DNA of 64,000 bases, taken from positions 35,852,756-35,916,755 of the forward strand of contig JAPTYO010000009.1 in the NCBI GenBank assembly GCA_036873135.1, in the 5' to 3' direction. Numbering within the stretch: position 1 is the stretch's first letter; every line of letters begins with the position of its first letter. Of the stretch, positions 21,085 through 31,593 are shown piece by piece. The stretch comes from Clarkia xantiana subsp. parviflora (lineage: Eukaryota; Streptophyta; Magnoliopsida; Myrtales; Onagraceae). The notes beneath the pieces were generated by a model, which was given only the letters and a program-made list of their open reading frames with translations, had not been told where the DNA came from and did not search any database. The position numbers were made by a program, and so were the translations under genes.

Positions 21085-24000
21085 TCAAGCATGGTGTTTC
21101 TTCAAGTGTTCGCCACTAAAAGAATGCCTCAACGTTCTGCCATCGAGGTCTTCCAACTTGTACGCATTTGGAGCTGGCATCCCCACGACCTTGTAAGGTC
21201 CTTCCCATTTTGGTGACATCTTGTTGATTCGATCCAAAAGGGTGAACTCGTTGCGACGCCAAACCAGCTCCCCGACAAAGAACTGTCGGGACTTCACTCG
21301 CCGGTTGTAGTACCTGGCCGTCGCCAAACGCATTCGGGCTTGGACTTCATCGGCTTCCCGCCTCTTCTCTTCGAGTAAGTCCAAGTCCAGACGTCTCATT
21401 TCATCGTTCGTCAGGGGCTCGTAATATCTCATCTGATGGGACGCCACAGCTACCTCTACGGGGGCAACAGCTTCCGTGCCATAAACGAGGCCAAACGGAG
21501 TCTCCCCGGTTGATCGTTTGGGTGTCGTTCTAACAGCCCAAAGCACGTTTTCCAGTTCATTCAGCCACTTGCCCTTCAAGGCATAGACCCTCTTCTTCAG
21601 GCCATCCATCAAGATTTTGTTGGCTGATTCCACCTGGCCATTAGTCTGAGCATGACGCACAGAAGCAGTCCGATGCTCGATGTTCAACTCCTCCAGACAC
21701 TCCCTCACCTGAGAGCCGTTAAACGGTGGACCATTGTCGCTGATCACCACCTTAGGAATCCCATATCTGGACACGATATGGGTCTGGAGGAACTTGACGA
21801 TCTGGTTCCCTGTTGTTCTGGCCAACGCCTTCGCCTCTATCCATTTTGAAAAATAATCGATAGCTTCAAGTAAATACTTACATTGTCCTTGTGCTTGTGG
21901 AAGAGGTCCCACCAAGTCGATGCCCCACTGCGCAAAGGGCCACGCGCTCTTGATGGATGTCAGATTAGCGGCTGGAGCCGCGATACTCGGGGCGTACCTC
22001 TGGCACGCGTCGCAGGATCGGACCAACGCCGTTGCTTCTTTGTTCATCGTGGGCCAATAGTAGCCTAAGTTCAACACCTTCCTCATAATGGATCGGGCCC
22101 CTTCGTGACAAGCCGCGACCCCTTCATGCATTTCCTTCAGGATTCGACTGGTGTCGGGTTCTGCTACACATTTCAAGTACGGAGTCGAGAACCAGCCCTT
22201 CTTGTATAGCTGATTGTCCAGCATCACATAATTGGCCGCGATCCGACGTATCCTGTCCGCTGTCACTTGATCATCGGGGACTGCCCCCGTAGTCAGGTAC
22301 GCGACTATCGGGGTCATCCAGGTTGGCTCCTCCTCCGATCTTGCTTCAATGGCGCACACCTGTGTTGGGTCGATGTTTGATAAGATCACCTTCTCCAAGA
22401 AGTGCACCTTCCGATTTTCTTCCAAGGGTGCCCCCAAGGCAAATTTGCTCAAGGCATCTGCCTCTACATTTTCCTCCCTTGGAATTGCCTCGATATCGAA
22501 GCTTTTGAAGCTCTCTTTCAGGGCTTGTACCTCTCGTAGACACTTTTTCATTATCGGACTCCTTGCTTCGTATCGCCCTTGAACCTGGTTCACGATTAAA
22601 GCTGCGTCGCACTTCACTCTCAAGTGATCGATTCCAGTGCCTTTAGCAATTTTTAGGCCCGTGATAAGGGCTTCATACTCCGCTTCGTTGTTTGTGGCCT
22701 TGAATGTTAAAGCCAAGGCGTATCAGAGCGGTTCACCTTCGCCCGGTGGTATCAACAAAAAGCCCGCTCCTAATCCGTCCGAACTCGCGGAGCCATCCGT
22801 GTACATCTCCCAGGTATTTTCCTTGTTTGGCTGTTCTGATTGCTCTGCCCTCTCTGGTTGTTCCTCTATCGGGACCTCCATAGTTGCCCCCTCTACAGGG
22901 CCCGCATCTTCCAGATCGGGGGCTGTAGATTCTGCTATAAAATCCGCCAACGCCTGGCCCTTAATTGCCGTTCTTGGAGCAAAGTGTATCTGAAACTCAC
23001 TAAGCTCTACTGCCCACTTCACTAATCTCCCCGACGCGTCTGGTCGGTTCAAAAAATGCTTCAAAGGCTGGTTTGTCAGCACAGTAATCTCGTGTGCGTG
23101 GAAATAAGGCCTTAGCTTCCGAGCAGTAATAATCAACGCAAAGAGGTACTTCTCAACGGCGGGATAATTTAATACAGACTTGGCAAACGCCTTGCTTACA
23201 TAATAAACGGGGACTTGATTACCCTCGACAATCTTTACTAACACAGAGCTAATGGCAAATTCAAAAACAGCCAAATAAAGGTAGAGCGGCTCGCCTGGAA
23301 CCGGTTTCGCCAACGGAGGGAGGGCGCGAAGGTGCTGTTTGAGTGCTTGGAACGCCTCTTCACACTTGGCGGTCCATTCGAATTTCTTGTTGGCCCTCAG
23401 GACTTCAAAAAACGGCATTGATCGGTCGCTGGCTTTGGACAAGAAGCGATTCATTGCAGCTAGTCGGCCATTTAGCACTTGTACCTCCCGATGATTTATC
23501 GGAGACTGCATCTCCTCGATTGCCCTCAGCTTCTCGGGATTCACCTCAATTCCTCTCTGGCTCACCATAAAGCCCAAGAATTTCCCTGAGTGGACTCCGA
23601 AGGCGCATTTTGTCGGGTTCAAGCGAACCTGATGAAGCCTCATCCGCTCAAACGCCATGGTTAGGTTGTGCACATGATCCTCGGCTTGTCTGGACTTCAC
23701 CAGCATATCATCCACGTAAGCTTCCATGGTTTCTCCCAGCATATCTCCAAACAGCTTGTTCACCATCCGTTGGTAGGTGGCCCCGGCATTGATCAACCCA
23801 AAAGGCATGACATCGTAGTGATAGATGTCACTGTCCGCATAGAACGCTGTATGGGGAGCGTCTTCCTTGGCCATCTTGATCTGGTTGTAGCCTGAATATG
23901 CATCCATGAAGCTCAACATCTCATGTCCCGACGTGGCATCCACCAGCTGGTCGATTCTTGGGAGTGGATAACAGTCCTTCGGGCAAGCTTTATTCAGGTC

Positions 24001-25316
24001 GCGGAAATCCACACACATTCGCCATTTCCCGTTAGTCTTCTTCACCAGCACTGGATTAGCAACCCAAGTTTGGAATCGGAGTTCTTTAATAAACCCAGCA
24101 TCGAGCAACCTGCCCACCTCCTGCTGGATCGCGATCTTCTTGTCCGTGCCCATCGGACGCCTTTTCTGCGTGATAGGCTTGATCGCGGGGTCTATCTTCA
24201 GCTCGTGTACGATCACATCGGGGCTGATTCCTGGCATATCGCTCGGGGACCAGGCAAACAGCTCCTTGAACTCCTTCAACAACTCCACCAATTTTTGGGC
24301 TGTCTCCTCAGTCAGAGCAGACCCGATTTTCACCTTCCTCTGGGGTCCGTCGATCCCGACTTCTTTCAGATCTTCTACGGGGGCGGGACGCCCAAACTCT
24401 TCTCTGGGATCTGTGTCTGTCTGGAGGACATAACATTTTCGGGTGGGGTTAACATAACATTTTCGAGAAGCCACCTGGTCTCCCTTAACCTCTCCGACTC
24501 CATGGTCGGTCGGGAACTTCATCTTCTGGTGCACTGTCGAGGCGACCGCCATCAGGGGATTAATAGTGGTCCTCCCGATAATCGCGTTATAGGTCCCCGC
24601 GGAATCGACTACCACGAACTCCACGTTCCTCCTTTCTGATTTCCACCCGCTACCAAACTCCACTGGTAAGGTGATTACTCCTAACGGATAGGAGGTTGAG
24701 CCAGAGAAACCGACCATCGGGAAGTTTGCCTCCTTTAAATCTTTCTTCGTCTTCCCCATAGCCTCCAGCGCGTCCATGAATAGGATGTCGGAGGAGCTTC
24801 CCCCGTCGATTAGAATTCTCTTCATTTCGAACCCATCTACATCCAAGGTTACCACCAAGGCATCGTCGTGCGGAGTCTCCACGCCTATGAGGTCTTCCGA
24901 CGAGAAGGAGATTACCATCTCTTCTTTCAAGGTCCAAGATCGGGACCTCTTACCCAGCACCACCGCCGTAGGGATTCTAGAGGCATAGACCTCTCGGGCG
25001 GATGAGGTATCACCTCTAGCAGCAAATCCTCCATGAATCACGTTGATAACCCGTCTCTCCTTGCGAGCACCGGATGACTCTGGATCGGTTCTCTTCTTCT
25101 TTGGGGACCGATCGCGGGATCGGGAACGGGACCGCGATCGGGACCGAGAGCGGGATCGGCACCGCTTATCCCCGACGAATTCTTTGAGCTTCCCCTTCTG
25201 GATCAGCTTTTCAATCTCCTTCTTCAGTTCCCGACAGTGACTGGTGTCGTGGCCGTTTGCGCGATGGAATCGGCAGTAGTGATCCGTGCGAGATCCCAAG
25301 AATTCTCCATCCTTCT
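21085..25316 (-). pseudogene. pol: Tat element 1 pol: protease, reverse transcriptase, RNase H, integrase
   Basis: This polyprotein is read from the G-run at 25319 leftwards. In order it shows the gag-type CCHC-like knuckle CRFHRANGHDTSHC and an Arg/Ser-rich stretch. A protease follows with active site DGGSSSD. The RT has KDCYPLPRIDQLVD, FMDAYSGYNQIKM and the catalytic YVDD. RNase H starts at YTDGSAS. The integrase has HHCC-type residues (HEG...CDACQRYA) and the D, D, E triad in WGIDLVG, ISDNGPPF and GQVESANK. It ends in a chromatin-side tail at GEHLKKHHA. One in-frame TGA (22723-22725) interrupts RNase H where element 2 has CGA, a CpG-type C-to-T change. Without that stop and the frame break at 25319-25335 it would be a full-length pol. 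Confidence 0.92.
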
Positions 25317-26681
25317 TCGGGGGGGGGGGGGGGGGTACCTTGAGATACCTTGTCGTTCCATGACTGTCAGCACTTCCGCCATGGAGCAGTTGAGAGGGAT
25401 GTCGAGATCCTCCCGCTTATCCTTCCTTGAGGAACGTCTATCGTCCCTTCGATCAGGTCGGCCTCGGTTCCGACTACTCTCAGGTTTGCCCTTTGACCTT
25501 CGATCGTCGAGGGGTTTAACCGACTGCTTTCCTTTGTTCGACTTCGGGGGCTCCAGTTCTCCTGCGGCTATCTTTGACTCCTGGACATCGATTTGCCGTT
25601 TCACCCTCTTCTGTAATGCCTCCATATTCCACACAGCTTTCTCAGCCACGCTGTGCATCAGGTCGGAGCCATAGGGGGCTGTCAGGTTCCGAATGAAGGT
25701 ACGGATGGTTTCGCCCTCTGAGATTTCTTCGTCTATCTCTGCCACACTGGCCGTGTACCGCTGGTAATAGAGTGCCAGTGATTCGTCGGGCCTTTGCACC
25801 ACCTGGGTCAGGGACCTCACGCTCTTCAATAAACGCCTCCGACCCTGGTACTGCTGAATGAATCGGTCGTGCATGTCTGCCCAGCAAGTGATGCAGCCTG
25901 GGGGCAGACTAAAGAACCAGGTCAGGGCTCTTTCTCCCAGTGTGTTCGGGAACAGCGTACACACTATGTCCTCGCTCGGGGCTCTTCCCAGACACGCCAT
26001 GAGGTGCTTCTGGACATGGCGAACTGGATATCCTTCGCCATCATACTCCTTTATCGTGGGGATGCCTAGCCCATGCGGGGCTAGGGTGTCGATGAGTCGG
26101 GGGACGAAGGGATGAGTAGATCGATCCCTTAGCTCCGACACCAGCGGCTTCTGCTCTCCCATACAGATGTTCACGATCTTTACCACCTGGTCGGGAGTGA
26201 TGGGGCCATTCAGGGGAATGGTCCTGTGCTGTACTGGTCCTGGCCCATCAACCACGAACCTCTCCGGCTGACCGGTTGCCCTACCTCTGTCCTGGCCTCG
26301 GGGCGGGGCTTCCTGTGCGTTCCGACCCTCTGTTGGTGGGGCCACTTCCTCCAACGGGGGCATCTCCTCCTGCCTCCTTGCACCCTCTCTCCGATCCAAG
26401 AGAGCTTCTACGGCCGCCAGAAACATGGGCATGGCTTCCGCCACGGCCCTTGTCAAGTCTGTAGCAGGGGGGGCCTCCTGCCCCCTATTGCCCTGGTGCT
26501 AAGGAGCAATATCTTCGGGATCTCCGTTATGCCCCCCTGTCTGAGAGAGCTCAGCCGGGGGATGGTTCTGGTTTTCCTCTTGTTCCGGTACTGAATCCAG
26601 ATTTGTTGCAGCGGGGTGACGGAAACCACCGGATTGTCCCCTTCTGTGCTTGCCAGCCGCCATCGATCGAGTAGAAGGCAT
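25224..26681 (-). pseudogene. gag: Tat element 1 gag
   Basis: I place the start at ATG 26681 (MPSTRSMAAGKHRRG), 16 bases past the PBS. The frame is open except for a TAG at 26499-26501 and continues in frame into a retrotransposon-gag domain. Recognisable parts are GERALTWFFSLPPGCITCWADMH and the RPDESLALYYQRY segment. The frame then reaches a Pro run coded by 17 consecutive C (25319-25335) and drifts out of register. The knuckle CRFHRANGHDTSHC lies in the pol frame just beyond. A run of 15 or 18 bases would join gag and pol into one polyprotein, which is probably the ancestral state. Capsid protein, packages the element RNA. Confidence 0.85.
25319..25335. repeat. 17-base mononucleotide G run at the gag-pol boundary
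   Basis: Seventeen consecutive G on the plus strand encode a Pro tract on the minus strand. Its length puts gag and pol in different frames. Such runs slip readily in replication and are also prone to sequencing error. Confidence 0.9.
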
Positions 26682-26696
26682 ATCAGCTTTTTGTTT

Positions 26697-26717
26697 GATT
26701 CCCACAGACGGCGCCAA
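26697..26717 (-). other. Primer binding site of element 1
   Basis: On the minus strand TTGGCGCCGTCTGTGGGAATC starts at the very next base after the 5' LTR end (26718). A TGGCGCC start is usual for PBS sequences pairing with a tRNA 3' end in Tat/Athila-type elements. I do not assign the tRNA. Confidence 0.85.
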
Positions 26718-27433
26718 TGTTGGATCACGGTGGAACTCCGGTACGGACTTTGACGGCAATCCTAGCTCCTTTGCTCCACGTAATCCTGCAAGAAGGGATA
26801 GACCGGGCGGTGACCCAGAATCCCTCTCCGATGCTTAAATGAGTATCTCGTACGACTGGCAAGCAGTAATCTCAAAGTGTATTGAATTCAACGTACTAGA
26901 TCTGAGGTGACCCTTTGCCCTTATATAGGCGAAGAGATGCCTCAGTTACCTGGTGAACCGTTGGGGGTGGTTAGCCCGTATCCGCATATCTCGGACGTGA
27001 TCCCGCCTATCTAGGCCATGATCTCGTGTATCTCGGCCACGCCCCGCGTATCTCGGCCACGCTCCGTGTATCTTAACCACGTTCCGCGTATCTCGGCCAC
27101 ACCCCGCGTATCTTGGCCTTATCCTCTGATAACGAGTCCCGACTCCCGTCGGGGACTCCAGAGTTAACTCGTTGTGTCACCGCTCGGGGCCCCTCGTTAT
27201 CGTGACAGGGCCAATCATTCTCAGGGATTCATCATCGGGGCCTACTTAAAGGCTTCTCATCGGGAGCTTCTAGCTCAGCTGTCGGGACCGACTCTGTCGG
27301 GACCTTGTCTCGTCGGGACTCCCTTCATCGGGACCCTTCTCCTAGGTCATCTTGACCTTCATTTTGGGCCTGGTGGGCCTGTTTGCCGTTTCCTCCCCGT
27401 TAAAGGGCCTGGCGGCTGTAATCGAACCCATCA
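26718..27433 (-). repeat. 5' LTR of element 1
   Basis: The LTR is 716 bp and nearly identical to 16228-16944. Its TATA box is at 26921-26930 on the minus strand, with the same tandem CGTATCTCGGCCACG units in U3. It is followed leftward by the PBS. Confidence 0.92.
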
Positions 27434-27610
27434 ATAAATAGCATTAACGCAGTTAATGCAAGGGCATCTGATCTTCAATCTTCCTTCTCTATCAACTATA
27501 GTAGGACCACGCAATGCCAATTCAATGAATTTTTCTACTCCATCCATGTATTCTGTACTTGCCCGATCTTTAGACATCCAACTCTTATCAATTGGTGGAT
27601 ACATTAGCAT
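27434..27610 (-). pseudogene. N-terminal exon part of the right-arm CACTA TNP2-like transposase (Transposase-associated domain)
   Basis: Fifty-nine codons from ATG 27610 encode the Transposase-associated domain typical of plant CACTA proteins, with IDKSWMSKDRAS, YMDGVEKFIELA and the cysteine motif RCPCINCVNAIY. The frame stops at the junction with element 1. It continues in the same frame at 16227 (QTPDEVDSYLLWKG), after one copy of the 5-bp target duplication is removed. The 11.2-kb retrotransposon therefore lies inside this exon. The left-arm equivalent lies outside the window. Confidence 0.88.
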
Positions 27611-27990
27611 ATTTTAGTAGAAAATCGATGTTACCTAAAAAATGAAAGAGCAAAAAAACAAAATCAAAATAACTATGGAATTCAAGTTCTTAAAAAATAC
27701 ACAAACATAATCCTATAGAAGAAACGGTCGTTTTATAAAGGAATTTCACAAAACTAGATACCACAACCTAGGAAAAGAAGATGAATTCATAAAAAGAACA
27801 GGAATTTAGATGTATTATATGAGAAATTCAACTTACATAAGAATTGTTATTGTCTGTGTACGCACAAGAAAGGAAGAGAACGACTAGAAGATGTAGAAGC
27901 ACAATGAAAGACGGCCACAGGAAAGTTATTAGCTAAATTTTGATAATTAATGGCGGTTTTAAACCCAACAATTCGGCTAAAATTTGTTTT
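27611..27990 (-). other. 5' leader/promoter side of the CACTA transposase gene
   Basis: No coding sequence is seen. The stretch lies between the transposase start codon and the subterminal repeat array, so the transposase promoter and 5' UTR should be here. I cannot point to a clear TATA box. Confidence 0.45.
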
Positions 27991-29038
27991 AAAAAAATAT
28001 TTTACCGACGAAATGTGTTTTTGTCGGTAAAACATGTATTACCGACGAAATTTGTAAATTCGTCGGTAAACACTAATTTACCGAGGAAATTATTTGTTGT
28101 AGGTAAAATCTCTATACCGAGGAAGTGTATTTTTCGTCGGTAAAATGGGTTTTTTGTGTAATTCGGATTTTATTTTACCAAATTGATTGACTTATTACCG
28201 ACAAATTTGTAGTTTGGTCGGTAAACACTATTTTTCCCGAGGAAATTATATGTCATTGGTAAAAACTATTATTACCGAAGAATTTGGTATTTCGTCGGTA
28301 AAACAAATATTTACCGATGAACTTGTTACTACGTCGGTAAAACAAATATTTACCGAGGAATTTGTTGTTACGTCGGTAAAACAAGTATTTACCGAGGGAC
28401 TTAGTTGTTGTCGATAAAAACTATTATTACCGAGGAAGATTATATTTCGTCGGTAAAAACTATTATTACCTAGGAAGTTTATATTTTATCGGTAAAACAC
28501 GTATTTACCGTGAAATTTATTGTTTCGTCGGTAAAAGTATATTTACCGAGGGAACTATATGTTGTCAGTAAACACTATTTTGACCGAGGAAGTGTATATT
28601 CATCGGTGAAAAGGATTATGAGCGACAACAATAATTATGTCGGTAAACATATATAATTCCGACGAAATTGAATGCGACGGTAAATTAGTATTACCGACTA
28701 AATATATTATTTTCGTCGGTGATATATTTTAGTCCAATTTTAATTAATATTAATACTTACCGACAAAACACTTTAGGCCGGTAAAACGTATATTTAACAA
28801 CAATATTAATTTTTATCGGTGTAAAACGTTAATACCGACGAAAAAGTATTATCGGTTGGTAATACTTATAGTTTGCACCGACAAACATTAAATTTTCGTC
28901 GGTAAAATTAGTTATTACCGAGGAAAACAAATTTCGTCGGTAATAATTTGAATTTCCGATGAATAATATTGTTTGTCGGTGTATGTAATATTAACCGACG
29001 AATGTTATACCGACGAAAATTATTTTCGTCGGTAATTG
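27991..29038. repeat. CACTA subterminal repeat array (TTTACCGACGAAA / TTTCGTCGGTAAA)
   Basis: About forty imperfect copies of a 10-13 bp motif, TTACCGACGAA, occur in both orientations, often as close inverted pairs with a spacing of 20-40 bp. Dense short inverted motifs next to the ends are typical of En/Spm elements and are transposase binding sites in the studied members. A CACTA end is not intact: the nearest candidate is the minus-strand word ACACAAAAAACCC at about 28145-28157. The array stops at about 29038. Confidence 0.75.
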
Positions 29039-29261
29039 CCTTATCTCCAGTTAGGGCTGGGCATGGTTCGGTTCTGGGCCGAACCGGTTCAGAACCGAAC
29101 CGGAACCGAATTTGTGGTTCTAAAGGTTTTCTATACCAGGCAAGAACCAAACCGGATTAAGAGCTACAGAACCGAACCATTACATAACCGGTTCTGAACC
29201 AGTTCGAACCGGTTCTGAACCTGTTTGGTTTAAAAAAATATTCAGAAATCTGTAGCATAAC

Positions 29262-29730
29262 CATTTCATGACCGATTTCACTAGCACAAATCCTTACAAA
29301 AAAGAAAAATGGGAAAAAAAAGTCTCTTACAGCACAATTTTGACCAAATGTATAAACATTTGAAAGGTTGATTGTCCATAACAAAACCAAATTTTATGGC
29401 AAGATGGGAATGGGTTGATGATACGATTCCATTCCCGCATTGGAAAGGAACGAATCCATTTCCATACCGAGGAGGGTCGATAACTAAGCTTTCTTGTAGA
29501 GCTCTTGCACGTTGTTCATCTTCTTCCAATTGATGAAGTTTCGAGTCTGTATATGAATATAGTTTTGAGAGAAATCTTGTCAAATTAACAAAAAATAATT
29601 AAGATTCCGAGTCTATTTCAGTGAAAATGGCCCATTATAACTCACCAAAGACTCTTCTACTGTGGGTTTCTTCTGCGAGAGAGTGCTATAACACTGTCTA
29701 TATCTTCATTGTCGTACTCAAACCAGTCCT
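29262..29730 (-). pseudogene. DA1: Captured fragment of a DA1-like (UIM-LIM) gene
   Basis: On the minus strand a first exon piece (about 29650-29728) reads DWFEYDNEDIDSVIALS, a ubiquitin-interacting motif pattern. The second (about 29390-29545) reads QLEEDEQRARALQESL followed by PPRYGNG, the second UIM and its typical follower in plant DA1 proteins. A third, after an AG acceptor (about 29262-29292), reads ICASEIGH, resembling the start of the DA1 LIM domain with two residues and a Cys lost. Introns are retained, so it was captured as genomic DNA and not as a processed copy. DA1 proteins are ubiquitin-activated peptidases limiting organ size; this fragment lacks the LIM and peptidase domains and cannot have that activity. 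Confidence 0.75.
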
Positions 29731-30368
29731 ATAAATGTTTGGCACACCAAATTACAAAAGAGAACAGCAATTCAAGAATCTACATCCTTATAAAGCCATC
29801 TTCTAAAAGTTTCAAGATACAAGTAAGATTCTTACCTCAGAACTCGAAGGGGCATCATAATTTGGAGTCTTTGCATAACTACCTTGCTAAGCCAACCCTT
29901 GATCCTAAATATTATTTGCTAATTCTGGTAACTATCTTCACCTGCAAAAATTGAATAAAAAGATTTAATTTTTCTAGATCATCTCCAGCTTTCACTGAAC
30001 TGATTCTTTCTTACACTTGATTAGGCCAACAAAAAGGATATATACTAGAATAACATAAATATCAAAATATGGCTCCCTATTCAATCCAAAGTCAAGTAAA
30101 ACACACAATCCTCATAATTGTGTAATCAATCAATCCATACTCAAGCCATCAAATAGTCACCCAAAGTCTTAAATATGAAGATCAGGACTTTATAAGCACA
30201 AACGCTCATGAAACTAGTACAAATTATTGAACAATCAATTACTTTATAGGAAGCCAATCAAAGATGAAACCTCAGCTTCATCAACAGCTAGCATCGACCT
30301 TACCCAGGGAAGAATTAGAAACCAGAAAAATAAAGAAAACAAGACGAGAATATAAGAGGTATACTCAC

Positions 30369-30646
30369 TGGACTAATACACTCTTGATTCTAGAGCTCAA
30401 GAGTCTCTTCCTTACGTCCAAAACCCTTGAGATTGTCATTCTTGCTCCTCGTGAGGTTATGCCTAAACACCTTGGCGTCGAACTCAGAATCCACGAAAGC
30501 GGAAGGAGAGACCTCGGTGGAACTTCGTACCGAGAGATTCGTATGGCACCGGAGATGTCGATTCCGCCTCGGGGAAAAGGCTCTGGCAGGGCGAGGTTCG
30601 ATTAAACGGGGAAGCGAGTGAATCGGAGAGACAGAGACATCACCAT
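30369..30646 (-). pseudogene. HDR: Captured first exon of HDR (IspH, hydroxymethylbutenyl diphosphate reductase)
   Basis: On the minus strand the reading VDSEFDAKVFRHNLTRSKN followed by GFGRKEETLEL matches the strongly conserved start of the mature plant HDR enzyme. The enzyme catalyses the last plastidial MEP-pathway step with an Fe-S cluster. A Ser/Arg-rich stretch before it looks like a chloroplast transit peptide. A start ATGGTGATGTCTCTG is at 30646, but a frameshift separates it from the conserved part. A TAG stands where the family has Met after ETLEL. The exon ends at an apparent donor (GTGAGT, 30363-30368). None of the Fe-S cysteines is present. It is a dead fragment of a host gene carried by the element. 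Confidence 0.8.
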
Positions 30647-30729
30647 TGTAGTAGGATAGCGAGAAGAGGGAGAAGAAGCAGCGGAGGCGATAGTGATTCA
30701 TAGAACAGAATGAAGATGGTTGGCTGGGG

Positions 30730-31091
30730 GCGTGTTTTTGTCTTTTCAGGCCACTTTCCCACTACGCTGATAGTGGGCGTGTTTCTCGGCCTCATCCTCT
30801 GGTGGCACGTCCCGACGGATGTCGGTGACTCCAGAGTTATCTCCTTTGGTCACCGCTTGGGGCCCCTCGTCATCGGGACAGGGCCAACTTCCTCAGGGAT
30901 TCAACATCGGGGCCTGGCATATCATCGGGGCCTACTTAAAGGCATATCATCGGGAGCGTTCAGCTCGTATGTCGGGACCGACCTTGTCGGGACCCCTCGT
31001 ATTGGCCCTCAAGGCCTCTTTTGGAGCCCAGTGGGCCTACTTCACCGTTACTCGTCGTTAATGGGCCTAACGGCTGTACCGAAACCCATCA
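30730..31091 (-). repeat. Truncated 3' LTR of element 2
   Basis: It matches 38345-38732 from TTTTCAGGCCACTTTCCCAC to CCGAAACCCATCA, but lacks the first ~280 bp including TATA and R. Small insertions and deletions distinguish the copies in the CATATCATCGGGGCCTACTTAAAGG triplication. Confidence 0.85.
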
Positions 31092-31436
31092 TTTGCCCCC
31101 AAGACATGAGGGACTTACAGTTCGTCGTGTCTTCTAACTCCGGACCTCCTGATATCGGCATCGGAGGCTTTTAACTTCGGACCTTCTAACTTCTGACGCG
31201 GATCTTCTCATCCATGATTCCTCGATATTCCGAGGATAATCACCGAATCCGAAAGGATTTCTTGGTTACTCAACTATTAAATGCCATGGGTGACGAAGCG
31301 ACGGCTTGGGTACTCGTGTCTTCTTTTTCTGAAAAAGTACTTTTTAGCCGTTCTGTCGTTAGCTTCTCAACGACTCAGGTTGAAGCGTTTCATCTTCAAC
31401 GGTCCGGATTGCAACGTCTCTTCGGCTATCTTGTCT

Positions 31437-31446
31437 CCTATAAAAC
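31437..31446 (+). promoter_or_regulatory. TATA box of the element 2 antisense gene
   Basis: CCTATAAAAC lies about 150 bp upstream of ATG 31594, matching the position and sequence of the TATA box at 17329 in element 1. Confidence 0.6.
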
Positions 31447-31593
31447 CCCAAATCTTGACACCATTCACTTCTCCTCCACCGTTTCATCCTCTGTGATTTC
31501 AAAAGCTCAAGCTCTCCTTTCTGATTTCTGATCAGCACTCCGGCAACCAGGATCTCCGACCATCAAGATCATCTTTTCTTCCCCCAATTCAGC

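Larger units (their letters stand above)
16228..27433 (-). mobile_element. Nearly complete Tat-lineage Ty3/gypsy LTR retrotransposon (element 1)
   Basis: The minus-strand order is 5' LTR (26718-27433), PBS (26697-26717), gag (about 26681-25224), and pol with protease, RT, RNase H and integrase (about 25316-21085). A tandem array, then a plus-strand antisense gene (17522-20235), the PPT (16945-16956) and the 3' LTR (16228-16944) follow. Protease-RT-RH-IN order places it in Ty3/gypsy. The antisense gene between integrase and 3' LTR is a known trait of the Tat lineage. The flanks ATATA (16223-16227) and ATAAA (27434-27438) are a target-site duplication with one mismatch. The LTRs differ at only a few places, so the insertion is young, yet gag and pol already carry disabling changes. 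Confidence 0.93.
29052..30729. mobile_element. hAT-like non-autonomous element carrying captured host exons (Pack-type), right end lost
   Basis: The left end TAGGGCTGGGCATGGTTCGG (from 29052) and the following cluster of GGTTCGG / AACCGGTTC words (29065-29235) are the usual look of plant hAT-type termini. Inside lie fragments of two unrelated plant genes, both on the minus strand. No matching inverted terminus is seen before the truncated LTR of element 2 begins at about 30730, so the right end is missing. Assignment to hAT rests on the terminus only. Confidence 0.55.

Noticed and set aside
27991..29038. CRISPR-like array
   Set aside because: The motifs are short, occur in both orientations and have irregular spacing, and the context is a plant CACTA element.
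30264..30621. Plus-strand frames over the HDR fragment
   Set aside because: The conserved HDR residues are on the minus strand; the plus-strand frames are shadows.
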